Shown here piece by piece: positions 7,607-16,423 of a stretch of 64,000 bases of DNA (within the stretch, counting starts at the first letter, position 1; every line of letters starts with the position of its first letter). A program made the translations under genes and the position numbers. This stretch comes from DATCLS01 sp035296625 (lineage in GTDB: Bacteria > Actinomycetota > Acidimicrobiia > Acidimicrobiales > VFJN01), in the NCBI GenBank assembly GCA_035296625.1, contig DATHAO010000042.1:8081-72080 (forward strand), in the 5' to 3' direction. A model generated the notes under the pieces. That model searched no databases. It was given only the letters and a program-made list of their open reading frames with translations, and had not been told where the DNA came from.

Positions 7607-7903
7607 GGTTGCTCACACCAGCCGTAGCGGCTAAGTGATCGAGATGCGCCGCAGCGACGAAGGAGTTCTCCGCCCGCTCCATCGTGGCTCTCGGACCAGA
7701 TGTGCATCGTCGCCCACCCGTTCGTGCGCAGACCCCGTGCCCTGTGTCTCTTCCTGGTCCCAGCTACCCTCTCGTACCCAAACGTATCCAAGCGGACGCA
7801 AGGTAGCAACGGTATGACCCTGTGCTTCCCGTGTGTCACGAACCGCTTTCCCCAAGTTGAGCGGGTCACGTCGACGGGCCGGGGCAACCAGGGCCGCCGG
7901 CCC
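7607..7903. other. Upstream region of the DUF1972 glycosyltransferase
   Basis: 297 nt without a credible gene. On the minus strand TTGCTA and TACGTT are separated by 17 nt (about 7780-7812) and could be a promoter, which would give a leader of roughly 170 nt before GTG 7606. This part is less GC-rich than its surroundings. No riboswitch or repeat was recognised. Confidence 0.35.
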
Positions 7904-8335
7904 TCATATCCTCGATCTGGAACGTTCGAGCGCCTGCCGCAGCAGCGTGCTCGACGTCCGGATCGTGTAGGGGACGTACGCGACCTCCACGCCGACGCTG
8001 CCGAGGTCGGCCTCGAGCCGGGCCCCACGAGGCGTGTCCTTCCAGTCGTCGCCCTTGATCACGACGTCGAACCGCAGCCGTTCCCACATCTGGAGCTTGT
8101 GGGCAAGGTCCTCGGCGACCGCCTCGTCGACGAAGCGAATACTGCTCACGACGTCCAAGCGCTCGGCGAGCGGGACGACGGGCCAGGCGCCCTTCGCCCG
8201 GTAGGCCAGCTCATCGGTGAGCACGCCGGCGATGAGGTGGTCGCAGAACTGCCTGGCGTTCCGCAGCACGTTGAGATGGCCGACGTGGAAGAGGTCGTAG
8301 ACGCCAGGTGCGTACCCCAGTCTTCGTCCGCCCAA
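7904..8335 (-). CDS. Cytidylyltransferase-like nucleotidyltransferase (TagD type)
   Basis: 143-aa member of the cytidylyltransferase superfamily, which activates small phosphorylated alcohols or sugars with CTP. The HxGH nucleotide-binding motif is intact (VYDLFHVGHLNVL, about residues 12-24). The closing RTSST motif (around 125-129) corresponds to RTEGISTT of glycerol-3-phosphate cytidylyltransferase. Length is as expected for TagD. The start appears to be a TTG at 8335. In this locus it may supply a CDP-activated building block, and a CDP-alcohol phosphotransferase gene at 21936-22784 could use such a product; that link is inference. The substrate is unproven. Confidence 0.83.
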   Translation of the reverse strand: MGGRRLGYAPGVYDLFHVGHLNVLRNARQFCDHLIAGVLTDELAYRAKGAWPVVPLAERLDVVSSIRFVDEAVAEDLAHKLQMWERLRFDVVIKGDDWKDTPRGARLEADLGSVGVEVAYVPYTIRTSSTLLRQALERSRSRI

Positions 8336-8471
8336 TGGGTTCCCCTTCTGCGTTCGAGAGGCCGGCGCGCTGTTCCGCAGCCGCCCGCGGATGGGCGATG
8401 CGGGGGAACACTAGCGGCGGGCGAAAGCGGTGCGTACGATCGGGAGCGGTCGCACCGCGCAGGGGGAACCT

Positions 8472-9245
8472 GTGAAGCAACTGGGGTGGTCGCAGGGACC
8501 CGTGCATACCGTGTGCGGGATGATGCGGCGGGGTGTCGGTGGCGGGCAACGGGCGAGAGGCGTCGTGCTCGTCGGCCTCGGCGTCGTCGTCATCCTGCTC
8601 GTCGCATGTTCGGGGCGGTCCAGCGCGGCGAGGGAGACGTCGTCGCAGACCGCGACCTCGGCGGCGCCCGAGACCACCGCAGCCGGCGGGCGCCGGGAGG
8701 AGCCCGCCGCTCCCTCGGGTGACGAGCACGGGGACGGCACGCAGACGACCACCACGGCGCAGCCGTCCCCTCCCGCGAGTGACGACGCTGCCGAGCCGGC
8801 CGGCCCGGGAAGCATCCACGAGACGGTGGATCCGGAGCCGGGGGTCGTGGCGCCGCCGGTGGGCATCGGCGACGTCGCCGAGTTCGGCAATGGTGTGCGG
8901 GCGCGGCTCGCCGACATCGAGTCCATCGAGGCGGAAGGCCACCTTCCCGGTGAGCGGAGCGGTCCTGCGGTGGCCGTCTCGGTCCAGGTCACGAACCGGT
9001 CGTCCCGCCCCATCGACCTCGACATCGTGACGGTCGACCTGACGACCGCCGACGGGGTCTCGGCCTACGGCGTCGTGGTCCCCGATCGCCCACCGCTCGC
9101 CGGAGACCTCGCGGCCGGCGAGACCGCGTCCGGCGAGTACGTCTTCACCCTCGCCCCCGGGGACCACACCGACGTGCAGATCCGCGTCAAGTACTCGGCG
9201 AACACCGCCACGGTCGTCTTCAAGGGGAGCATCGCCGATGACTGA
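8472..9245 (+). CDS. Secreted lipoprotein with a C-terminal beta-sandwich-like domain
   Basis: 257-aa protein. I choose GTG 8472 because AGGGGGA lies 5-6 nt upstream; ATGs at 8520 and 8523 are alternatives. A hydrophobic segment ends in lipobox LVAC. Then comes a Thr/Glu/Pro-rich linker of about 70 residues and a C-terminal domain of about 120 residues (from VGIGDVAEFGNGVRARLADI to VVFKGS). Its pattern (VAVSVQVTNRSSRPIDL, a polar turn, GEYVFTLAPGD) resembles DUF4352-like immunoglobulin-type domains that sit outside the membrane. It lies 54 nt upstream of the large propeller/LamG lipoprotein and probably forms an operon with it. No catalytic residues were seen. Confidence 0.72.
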   Translation: MKQLGWSQGPVHTVCGMMRRGVGGGQRARGVVLVGLGVVVILLVACSGRSSAARETSSQTATSAAPETTAAGGRREEPAAPSGDEHGDGTQTTTTAQPSPPASDDAAEPAGPGSIHETVDPEPGVVAPPVGIGDVAEFGNGVRARLADIESIEAEGHLPGERSGPAVAVSVQVTNRSSRPIDLDIVTVDLTTADGVSAYGVVVPDRPPLAGDLAAGETASGEYVFTLAPGDHTDVQIRVKYSANTATVVFKGSIADD

Positions 9246-9299
9246 GACTACCCGCCGGCATGCGACGACCGACCGACGCATCGCACCCCAGGGGGCGAC

Positions 9300-11669
9300 G
9301 TGATGCGCACCCACACCCCACCAGCCCGACGCCCGGCGCGCCGGTGGCTCCGCGGCGTGCTGGCGGCTGTCGTCGTGCTCGGGGCATGCGAACTCCCGCC
9401 TCCGGCCGAGTCCGGCGACGATCACGTTACCGCGGACCCGCTGCCGACGGTCCAGGTCAACGGCGTCGTGTGGGATCAGGAGATCGTCGGCAACACCGTC
9501 TTCGCCGCCGGCGAGTTCACGTCCGCACGCCCGGCGGGCGCCGCACCCGGCGTGAGCGAGACGCCCCGCTCGAACATCCTGGCCTACGACATCCGGACCG
9601 GCGCGCTCATCACGTCGTTCGCCCCGACCGTGAACCGCCAGATCAAGACCGTCACCGCCTCACCCGACGGGTCCCGCGTCTACATCGGCGGCCAGTTCAC
9701 AAGCGTCAACGGCGTGAGCCGTTACCGGATCGCGGCCCTCGACCCGACGACCGGTGCGCTGATCACCGGCTTCAACGCCGTGGTCGACTACACGGTCAAC
9801 GCGCTCGTGGCCACCGCCACGACGGTGTACGCCGCGGGCGCGTTCGGCTTCGCGGGCCCGGGCGCCGCAGTGGCGCGGCCCCGCCTCGCCGCCTTCTCGG
9901 CGACCAACGGCGCGCTGCTCACCTGGGCGCCCAGTGCCAACGCCGAAGTGCGCGCGGCCGTCCTCTCGCCCGACGGGTCGAGGCTGTTCGTGGGCGGCAG
10001 CTTCACCGCGATCAACGGGTCCGACGCCTACGGGCTGGCCGCCATCGACGCGGCGAACGGCGCCCTCGTCCCGTGGGCGGCCAACAACGTCGTCCGCGAC
10101 GCCGGGAGCGACGCGGCGATCCTGTCGCTCGCCAGCGACGGGACGTCGATCTACGGCAGCGGCTACCACTTCGGTGGCGGCGGCAACCTCGAGGGAGCGT
10201 TCTCGGCCGATCCCAACACCGGCGAGATCCACTGGATCGAGGACTGTCACGGCGACACGTACAGCGTCGCTCCCGTCAACGGATACCTCTACACGGCCAG
10301 CCATGCGCACTACTGCGGCAACGTCGGGGGTTTCCCCCAGTCCGACCCGCGGTCCGCGAACCAGCGCCACGCCCTGTCGTTCACGGCGAGTGGGACGGGC
10401 ACCCTGCGGCGAGACCCGTTGGGTTACTACAACTGGGAGGGCAGACGTGGCCCCTCGCTGGTGCACTGGTTCCCCGAGTGGCAGGTCGGCACCTACACCG
10501 GTCAGAACCAGGCCGTGTGGAGCGTCGCCGGCAACGGCCAGTACGTCGTGTACGGCGGCGAGTTCCTGCGGGTCAACAACGTGCCGCAGCAGGGTCTGGT
10601 GCGGTTCGCGGTGAGGCCGATCGCGCCGAGAACCAGCGGGCCCCGACTGAGTGGTGCCGTCTTACCGATCAACGTACGATCGACGGCTCCCGGCCAGGCC
10701 CGCATCTCGTTCCGGGCCAACTACGACCGAGACGACCGGACGCTGAACTACCGCATCACCCGCGACGGTGTGGAGGTTCACACGACGCGGGCGGCGTCGA
10801 CCTTCTGGGAACGCCCGATCGTGGCGTTCACCGACACGGGGCTGGCGCCGGGGCAGACGCACACGTACCGCGTCCGCGTCACCGACGACGACGGCAACAC
10901 GGCCCTCAGCGATCCCAGGACCGTCACGGTCGCCACGAGCGGCTCGCCGAGCCGCTACGCGGACACCGTGATGGCCGACGGGGCCCTGATCCACTGGCGG
11001 CTGAACGAGCCCGCCGGGTCGTCGACCTCACAGGACGAGCTGGGGTTCGACAACGCCACCGTCGACAAGGGCGTGGCCCTCGGGGCGCCTGGCGCCCTGC
11101 TGAACGAGAGCGCCACCGCGGCGTCGTTCACCGGTTCGTCGACCTCGCGGCTCTACAGCACGAACCGCACGTGGGGCGACGACACGCTGAGCGTCGAGGC
11201 CTGGTTCCGCACCTCCAGCACCCAAGGCGGGCGGCTCGTGGGCTTCGCCGACAACACGACGAGCACATCGACGAGGTACGACCGGCACCTGTATGTGACG
11301 AACGACGGGCGGGTCGTCTTCGGCACGTGGACTCCCGTGGAAGGCACCGGCCCGGGGTTGCCGACCGAGGCTCGCACGGTCGCCAGCCAGGCCGGTCTCA
11401 ACAACAATCAGTGGCACCAGGTGGTCGGCACGCTCGGTCCCGACGGCATGCAGCTCTTCGTCGACGGCGTCCGGGTCGCCTCCCGAGGCGACACGACGGT
11501 GGGCGACGCCCTCCACGGCTACTGGAAGGTGGGCAGCGACACCTTGGCGAGTTGGCCGGACCGCCCCACCAGCGACACCTTCGTCGGCCAGATCGACGAG
11601 GTCGCGATCTACCACAAGGTCCTGGCAGACCCCCAGGTCGCCAACCACTACGCGGCCAGCGGGCGCTGA
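9300..11669 (+). CDS. Large surface lipoprotein: beta-propeller, FN3-like and LamG domains
   Basis: 789 aa with tandem GTG-ATG starts preceded by AGGGGG. The signal peptide ends in lipobox LGAC. Residues about 50-430 contain repeated blades of the form SPDGSRVYIGGQFTSVNG and SPDGSRLFVGGSFTAING, typical of delta-60/WD-like propellers. Residues about 450-545 look like a fibronectin type III domain ending in YRVRVTDDDGNTALSDP. Residues about 570-785 form a concanavalin/LamG-type jelly roll (WRLNEPAG ... LSVEAWFRTSS ... WHQVVGTL ... GQIDEVAIYHK). Such modules bind carbohydrate or protein outside the cell. Sitting inside a polysaccharide locus, it could anchor or organise the polymer; that is inference. 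Confidence 0.83.
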   Translation: MMRTHTPPARRPARRWLRGVLAAVVVLGACELPPPAESGDDHVTADPLPTVQVNGVVWDQEIVGNTVFAAGEFTSARPAGAAPGVSETPRSNILAYDIRTGALITSFAPTVNRQIKTVTASPDGSRVYIGGQFTSVNGVSRYRIAALDPTTGALITGFNAVVDYTVNALVATATTVYAAGAFGFAGPGAAVARPRLAAFSATNGALLTWAPSANAEVRAAVLSPDGSRLFVGGSFTAINGSDAYGLAAIDAANGALVPWAANNVVRDAGSDAAILSLASDGTSIYGSGYHFGGGGNLEGAFSADPNTGEIHWIEDCHGDTYSVAPVNGYLYTASHAHYCGNVGGFPQSDPRSANQRHALSFTASGTGTLRRDPLGYYNWEGRRGPSLVHWFPEWQVGTYTGQNQAVWSVAGNGQYVVYGGEFLRVNNVPQQGLVRFAVRPIAPRTSGPRLSGAVLPINVRSTAPGQARISFRANYDRDDRTLNYRITRDGVEVHTTRAASTFWERPIVAFTDTGLAPGQTHTYRVRVTDDDGNTALSDPRTVTVATSGSPSRYADTVMADGALIHWRLNEPAGSSTSQDELGFDNATVDKGVALGAPGALLNESATAASFTGSSTSRLYSTNRTWGDDTLSVEAWFRTSSTQGGRLVGFADNTTSTSTRYDRHLYVTNDGRVVFGTWTPVEGTGPGLPTEARTVASQAGLNNNQWHQVVGTLGPDGMQLFVDGVRVASRGDTTVGDALHGYWKVGSDTLASWPDRPTSDTFVGQIDEVAIYHKVLADPQVANHYAASGR

Positions 11670-11683
11670 GAAGCCGGGCGGAC

Positions 11684-12862
11684 GTGACGCGCCGGAGCGT
11701 GCTCGTCGCCCATCCCAGCCCGGACCTCTACGGCTCGGACCGGGTGGTGCTCGGCACGGTGGAGGCGCTCGTGCGCCACGGTCACCGGGTGGTCGTCACC
11801 CTGCCGCACGCCGGGCCGCTGGTCCCGCTGGTCGAGGCCGCGGGCGCCGAGGTCGCGCTCTGCCGGTCACCGGTTCTCCGCAAGAGCGCGTTGCGCCCGA
11901 GCGGCATGGGGAGCCTCCTCGCCACCACCATGCGTAGCGTCGTGCCGGGCCTCCGCCTGCTGCGGTCGTGCGACCCCGAGCTTGTCTACGTCTCCACGCT
12001 CACCCTGCCGCTCTGGCTCGTGCTGGCGCGTCTCGCGGGTCGTCCCTCCATGTGCCACGTGCACGAGGCCGAGTCGCGCGTGCCGGCGCTCGTGGGGCGA
12101 GCGCTCGCCCTGCCCCTGCTGGTGTGCCGCTCGATCGTCACCAACAGCGAGTTCAGCCGCGACGTCCTCGTGTCCGCGGTCCCCGGCCTGCGGGCCCGAT
12201 CGCAGGTGTTGGCCAATCCCATCCCGGCGCCGTCGCACGTCACCGTCGGCCGGAAGGACCTGACGGGCGTCCTACGAGCGCTGTACATCGGTCGGTTGTC
12301 GCCGCGTAAGGGCCCCCAGGTGGCGATCGCCGCCGTCGACGAGCTCCGAACCCGAGGACTCGACGTTCGCCTCGAGCTGCTGGGATCCATCTTCCCGGGC
12401 TACGAGTGGTTCGCGGACGAGCTGCGGGCGAGCGTGGCCGATCGGCGGCAAACCGAGCGGGTGGCCTTCTTGGGGTTCCGGGCCGACATCTGGCCGGTGA
12501 TCGCCGCCGCCGACGTCGTCCTCGTGCCGTCCGTAGCCGATGAGTCGTTCGGCAACACGGCCGTCGAGGCCGTGCTCGCCGCTCGTCCGGTGATCACGAG
12601 CGACGCCCGCGGCCTGCAGGAGGCCGTCAAGGGCTACGCGTCGGCGCAGGTCGTCCCTCCCGAGGCCACCGCCGTGGCCGACGCCGTCGAGAAGGTGGTC
12701 GCGAACTGGCCGAGCTACCGCGCCGCGGCTGCCGCCGACGCCGCCGTCGCCGCCGAGCGGCACGCACCGGCATTCTATGGTGACCGTCTCGAACGTCTTG
12801 TGCTCGCTGCCCTCCACCCGCCCACCTGGACTGTGGGGCCGCCGGCCGGGGGCCATCGGTAG
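11684..12862 (+). CDS. Glycosyltransferase family 4
   Basis: 392-aa GT-B enzyme. The N-terminal acceptor domain begins VLVAHPSPDLYGSDRVVLGT, the common DLYGSD/GGA-type opening. The C-terminal domain has YIGRLSPRKGPQVAI and the E-x7-E region (PSVADESFGNTAVEAVLA), with both acidic residues kept. GTG 11684 lies 14 nt after the upstream stop; GTG 11699 is possible. It probably adds a hexose during repeat-unit assembly at the inner membrane face. The last 20 residues are low complexity. Confidence 0.85.
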   Translation: MTRRSVLVAHPSPDLYGSDRVVLGTVEALVRHGHRVVVTLPHAGPLVPLVEAAGAEVALCRSPVLRKSALRPSGMGSLLATTMRSVVPGLRLLRSCDPELVYVSTLTLPLWLVLARLAGRPSMCHVHEAESRVPALVGRALALPLLVCRSIVTNSEFSRDVLVSAVPGLRARSQVLANPIPAPSHVTVGRKDLTGVLRALYIGRLSPRKGPQVAIAAVDELRTRGLDVRLELLGSIFPGYEWFADELRASVADRRQTERVAFLGFRADIWPVIAAADVVLVPSVADESFGNTAVEAVLAARPVITSDARGLQEAVKGYASAQVVPPEATAVADAVEKVVANWPSYRAAAAADAAVAAERHAPAFYGDRLERLVLAALHPPTWTVGPPAGGHR

Positions 12863-12865
12863 GAT
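12860..12865 (+). promoter_or_regulatory. Putative -10 hexamer for the small ORF at 12872
   Basis: TAGGAT overlaps the stop codon of the preceding glycosyltransferase and lies exactly 6 nt before a GTG, the same spacing as other leaderless starts in this window. Confidence 0.35.
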
Positions 12866-12871
12866 CGGGCA

Positions 12872-13036
12872 GTGCCTGCGCCGAGCTCGGCGGTCGTGGA
12901 GGCCGAACTCAAGGGGCGCGTGCCGTCCCTGTACCAGGCGGCGCGCAACACCGCGTCGCGTCCGGTAGGGCGCGAGGGTCGCAAGACGATCTGGACGACG
13001 GCGAGGCCGGGCCGGCAAGTCGGCAGGTCCAGGTGA
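12872..13036 (+). CDS. Small ORF, possible truncated gene
   Basis: 54-codon frame starting at GTG 12872, with very high third-position GC typical of coding DNA here. It contains VVEAELKGRVPSLYQAAR and ends in an Arg-rich tail. No signal, membrane segment or known motif was found. Its promoter-like hexamer 6 nt upstream and its coding-like bias suggest a real start, but the short length and abrupt basic end look like a 5' fragment of a lost gene. It sits between two glycosyltransferase genes. Confidence 0.35.
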   Translation: MPAPSSAVVEAELKGRVPSLYQAARNTASRPVGREGRKTIWTTARPGRQVGRSR

Positions 13037-13063
13037 CCGACGGCACAGCACCGGAGTAGCCCC

Positions 13064-13996
13064 GTGCGCCCGACGGTCCTTGTCGCCATGCTCACGTACC
13101 GGCGTCCCGACGACCTGCCCGCGGCTGTGTGCGCGGTCGAGGCGCAACTCGATGACATCGATGCCGACGCATGGCTCCTGGTCGTCGACAACGATCCCGA
13201 GGCCTCGGCCATGCCCATGGCGGCTCACCACGATCCCGCACGGGTCCGGTTCGTGCACGAGCCAGAGCCTGGGATCGCCGCCGGGCGCAACCGCGCCCTC
13301 GACGAGAGCGGCGATGCCGACGCGCTGGTGTTCATCGACGACGACGAGCGTCCGCAGCCCGGTTGGCTGCGCGAGCTCGTTGCCGCGTGGGTGCGGAACG
13401 GCGCCACCGCGGTCGTCGGGCCTGTCATCTCGACGTTCCCGCAGGAGCCGGAGCCGTGGATCGCCGAGGGCGGCTTCTTCGAGCGCCGCCGGCTCCCGAC
13501 CGGCACGGAGGTGACAGTTGCGGCGACCAACAACCTGTTGCTCGACATGCGCCAACTCCGGGCCCTCGGGCTCCGCTTCGATCCGGCCCTCGGCATGTCC
13601 GGGGCGGAAGACACGATGCTCACCCGGCGGATCCACCGTCGTGGCGGCCGGATGGTGTGGTGCGACGAGGCCCGGGTCGTCGACGTCGTGCCCATGGCAC
13701 GCCTGAACCGCCGCTGGGTCCTGCAGAAGGCGTTCCGGATGGGCAACTCGTGGAGCGTCGTGGCCCTGAGGCTTGACGACCGGCTGCTGGCCATGCTGGG
13801 ACAGCGGCTCCTGCTCACGGGACGGGGCCTGATCCGGGTGGCCGGCGGCACGGCGCGGATGCTGGTTGGGGTCGCCACCCGATCGGTCGGCCACCGGGCC
13901 CGGGGCGCTCGCACGCTGGCTCGGGGTTTGGGAATGACCACCGGCGCGTGGGGTTACGTCTACGCCGAGTACCGGCGCCCGCGGGCCGAGGTGTGA
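13064..13996 (+). CDS. Glycosyltransferase family 2
   Basis: 310-aa GT-A enzyme. The N-terminus has AMLTYRRPDDLPAAV and LLVVDNDPEA. The donor-metal site is the DDDE in VFIDDDERPQPGWL, preceded by GIAAGRNRAL. The acceptor region has MSGAEDTMLTRRI, matching the ED motif of processive and non-processive GT2 enzymes. A GTG start has GGAG 7 nt upstream. The C-terminal 60 residues are amphipathic and may touch the membrane. It is coupled to the next gene by stop/start overlap or by a 2-nt gap, depending on the start used there. Confidence 0.87.
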   Translation: MRPTVLVAMLTYRRPDDLPAAVCAVEAQLDDIDADAWLLVVDNDPEASAMPMAAHHDPARVRFVHEPEPGIAAGRNRALDESGDADALVFIDDDERPQPGWLRELVAAWVRNGATAVVGPVISTFPQEPEPWIAEGGFFERRRLPTGTEVTVAATNNLLLDMRQLRALGLRFDPALGMSGAEDTMLTRRIHRRGGRMVWCDEARVVDVVPMARLNRRWVLQKAFRMGNSWSVVALRLDDRLLAMLGQRLLLTGRGLIRVAGGTARMLVGVATRSVGHRARGARTLARGLGMTTGAWGYVYAEYRRPRAEV

Positions 13997-13998
13997 GC

Positions 13999-14958
13999 AT
14001 GAGCGGCGCCCCGGCGCCTCGCCTCGGCATCGTGGTCGTCAACTATGGGTCGTCGAGGCTGCTGCAGGAGAATCTGGCCGCCATCGACCGACGCGCGCTT
14101 CAGGAGCCGATCGTCGTGGTGGTCGACAGCCGCTCGACGGCGTCCGAGCGGCGCGCCCTGCTCGCGCTCGCACGCCGACACGGGTGGCTCGCCGACACCC
14201 CGGACACCAACGTCGGCTTCGGCGTTGGGATGAACCGGGGTGTGAGACGAGCGATCGACGCCGGCTGCACGGCGTTCCTGCTGCTCAACCCGGACGTCAC
14301 GATCGACGCCACCGCGATCGCCGCTCTGGTCCGGGCATCGGTCGCTCATCCGACGACCGTCCTGTCGCCCCGGCTGACCCTTCCCGACGGGTCGCCGTGG
14401 TTCGCCGGCGCCCGCCTCGATCGACGCACCGGGCTGACGCGGTACCGGCCCGACGGACCGCCTGGCGCGCGAGACCGCTGGTTGAGCGGGGCATGCCTGC
14501 TGATCACACGAGCCTGCTGGGAGCTGATCGGAGGGTTCGACGATCGGTACTTCCTCTACTGGGAGGACGTCGATCTGACCCAGCGCGTCCTGGAGCGAGG
14601 TGGCGACCTTCGGGTGCTCGACGACGTGGTCGCCGTGCACAGCGTCCGCGGCACACAACGCCCCGGCGGCATGTCGACGACCTACTGCCGGTACATGTGC
14701 CGGAACCGCCTGCTGTTCGCCGCCACGCACGTGTCTCCGCGTGAGAGGCTCCGCTGGCTCTTCCGCGGACCCCACTACGCCCGCAGGATCTTGCTGAGCG
14801 ACGGCCGGGCCGCAGTCCTGCGGCGTCCGTCGCTGGTGGCCGCCGCTGCGATGGGGACGGCTGCCGGTGCCGCGACGGTGCTGCGGTCGCTTGCAACTGA
14901 CGGGGTACGCCGGGTCACGGGTTCACGACGCCGGTCATCAGCCAACGGTCCGCGGTGA
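13999..14958 (+). CDS. Glycosyltransferase family 2, rhamnosyltransferase-like
   Basis: 319 aa from ATG 13999; a GTG at 13993 overlaps the previous stop and is equally possible. GT-A signatures are VVVNYGSSRLLQENLAAI, NVGFGVGMNRGVRRA and the metal-binding LLLNPDVTID. The acceptor motif is WLSGACLLITRACWELIGGF, followed by FLYWEDVDL. This arrangement is typical of WbbL/rhamnosyltransferase-type enzymes of O-antigen and mycobacterial cell-wall synthesis. A weakly hydrophobic C-terminal segment may bind the membrane. It probably acts after the preceding GT2 in the same pathway. Confidence 0.86.
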   Translation: MSGAPAPRLGIVVVNYGSSRLLQENLAAIDRRALQEPIVVVVDSRSTASERRALLALARRHGWLADTPDTNVGFGVGMNRGVRRAIDAGCTAFLLLNPDVTIDATAIAALVRASVAHPTTVLSPRLTLPDGSPWFAGARLDRRTGLTRYRPDGPPGARDRWLSGACLLITRACWELIGGFDDRYFLYWEDVDLTQRVLERGGDLRVLDDVVAVHSVRGTQRPGGMSTTYCRYMCRNRLLFAATHVSPRERLRWLFRGPHYARRILLSDGRAAVLRRPSLVAAAAMGTAAGAATVLRSLATDGVRRVTGSRRRSSANGPR

Positions 14959-15058
14959 CCCACTGATCGGTTCGCGGCAGGTCGCTGAGCGGGCCGAGGC
15001 GCCCCCGTCCCCGGCGCAGGCCAGGCATGGGTTGCGAGGAGGACGAGCACGCGCGGCG

Positions 15059-16348
15059 TCACGGGACCGCTCTCTTGGAGGCGGCAGCCGTCGAGCGCAG
15101 GCCGACCCCCGTGGCGGCCACGCCCAGGGCCAGGCACACATCGAGCCAGTTGCTGTACATCGGCCCGAACAGCACGTACCAGAGCGCCAGCGTGCAGGCG
15201 AAGATCAAGTAGGTGGGAGCGTGGCGGGCGCTGAGCAGGACGCTCAGGCTCCTGACGATCACCACGAGGATGGTCGCCGCCAGCGCGACGCCGACCCATC
15301 CGAAGCCCACCCACAGGTCGGCGGCCACCGAGTGGAGTTCGAATGTCGGGCCGAACATGTAGTGGTCGGCGTAGCCGCCGGCATCGACGTTGAGCGAGGC
15401 CAGCCCCGACTTGCCGGCCATGCGGTCAGCCAAGTTGGGCACCACCCCCGCCCCGTAGCCGGCGGGGTTGAGCTCGAAGAGCTCCCTTGTCGCGGCCCAC
15501 TCGGGCCGCCCGCCGGCGATCAGCGAGCCGCTGCGGGAGATCTGTGCAGTGGACCGCTCCTGGAGGGTCCCGCCCAGCGTGCCTCCAGTCGCCAGGGCGG
15601 AGGTGAGGAAGTAGACCGCGATGCAGAGGCCGGCAAGCAGAGCGACGGGGAACCAGCGATACGGAACCGTTGCCTGGCGGGCGTGCCGTGTCGGGCGGAG
15701 CTGCCAGATGGTGAGGGTGGCCGCCAGCAGGCAGACCCCAAAGTAACTCCGCGCCTCATCCGCGACCCCGATCACTCCCAGTGTGAGGACGGCCGCCGCC
15801 GGGAGGACACCCCGCCGGCGTCGCTCCAGCGCACCGAGCACCACGAACGTCGTCGGGACGGCGAGATTGAACTTCCAGCTCAGCTCGCCGTTGGCGATCG
15901 CGCTCCCCAACGCGCCGGCGCCGTAGAGCATGGCGATCCGGTGCAGTGGCAGCTGCGATCCGGCCCAGAGGAGAAGGCCGAACGCCGCGATGCCCGACGC
16001 CAGCAGTCCGATCGACTGGCTGCGATTGACTCCGCTGACCACGTGGTCGGCCGACGACAGCACGCTCAGGACGACGCCGGACACCGCCGACAGCGCGGCC
16101 AGACCGGTGATCAGCGTCGCGAGTGCGTAGCGTCGCAGGGCCGGCAGCCACAGCGGGAACAGCACGATCGCCAGGGGAAGCGCGGCGGTTGCCCCGTAGC
16201 CGACCCGCTCGTCGGCGCCCACGACGACGACCGCGGCCGAGGCGATGAAGCGAGTCGCCTGGGCGTACACGTCGCGCCTCGGCGGTGCGCCAGCCTCGGC
16301 GTCCGCGAGAGCACCGGCCGGCCACGGAGCCTGGATGGCGACGCTCAT
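15059..16348 (-). CDS. O-antigen polymerase/ligase-like membrane protein (Wzy type)
   Basis: 429-aa protein with about eleven hydrophobic segments and a long periplasmic loop around residues 270-340 (ERSTAQISRSGSLIAGGRPE ... NPAGYGAGVVPN). The RPEW and GYGAG features resemble the catalytic loop of the Wzy_C/O-antigen ligase superfamily, which transfers lipid-linked glycans outside the membrane. The C-terminus (FGPMYSNWLDVCLALGVAAT) is repeated in a remnant at 20233-20301. The start is ATG 16348; the gene is divergent from a glycosyltransferase at 16424. Polymerase versus ligase cannot be decided from sequence. Confidence 0.75.
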   Translation of the reverse strand: MSVAIQAPWPAGALADAEAGAPPRRDVYAQATRFIASAAVVVVGADERVGYGATAALPLAIVLFPLWLPALRRYALATLITGLAALSAVSGVVLSVLSSADHVVSGVNRSQSIGLLASGIAAFGLLLWAGSQLPLHRIAMLYGAGALGSAIANGELSWKFNLAVPTTFVVLGALERRRRGVLPAAAVLTLGVIGVADEARSYFGVCLLAATLTIWQLRPTRHARQATVPYRWFPVALLAGLCIAVYFLTSALATGGTLGGTLQERSTAQISRSGSLIAGGRPEWAATRELFELNPAGYGAGVVPNLADRMAGKSGLASLNVDAGGYADHYMFGPTFELHSVAADLWVGFGWVGVALAATILVVIVRSLSVLLSARHAPTYLIFACTLALWYVLFGPMYSNWLDVCLALGVAATGVGLRSTAAASKRAVP

Positions 16349-16411
16349 CGGCCCGACGTGGGATGCCAGGTCCCGCCTGCCATGACGGCCAAGCTAATGG
16401 CAGCGCTGAGC

Positions 16412-16417
16412 TAGCGT
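16412..16417 (+). promoter_or_regulatory. Putative -10 hexamer (leaderless) of the 16424 glycosyltransferase
   Basis: TAGCGT is followed by 6 nt and the ATG at 16424. On the other strand TTAGCT lies nearby and may serve the divergent Wzy-type gene. Confidence 0.45.
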
Positions 16418-16423
16418 GAGCCG

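Noticed and set aside
14867..16414. Plus-strand open frame of about 515 codons opposite the Wzy-type gene
   Set aside because: Arg/Gln/Gly-rich with no hydrophobic pattern or motif; the minus strand encodes a clear membrane protein.
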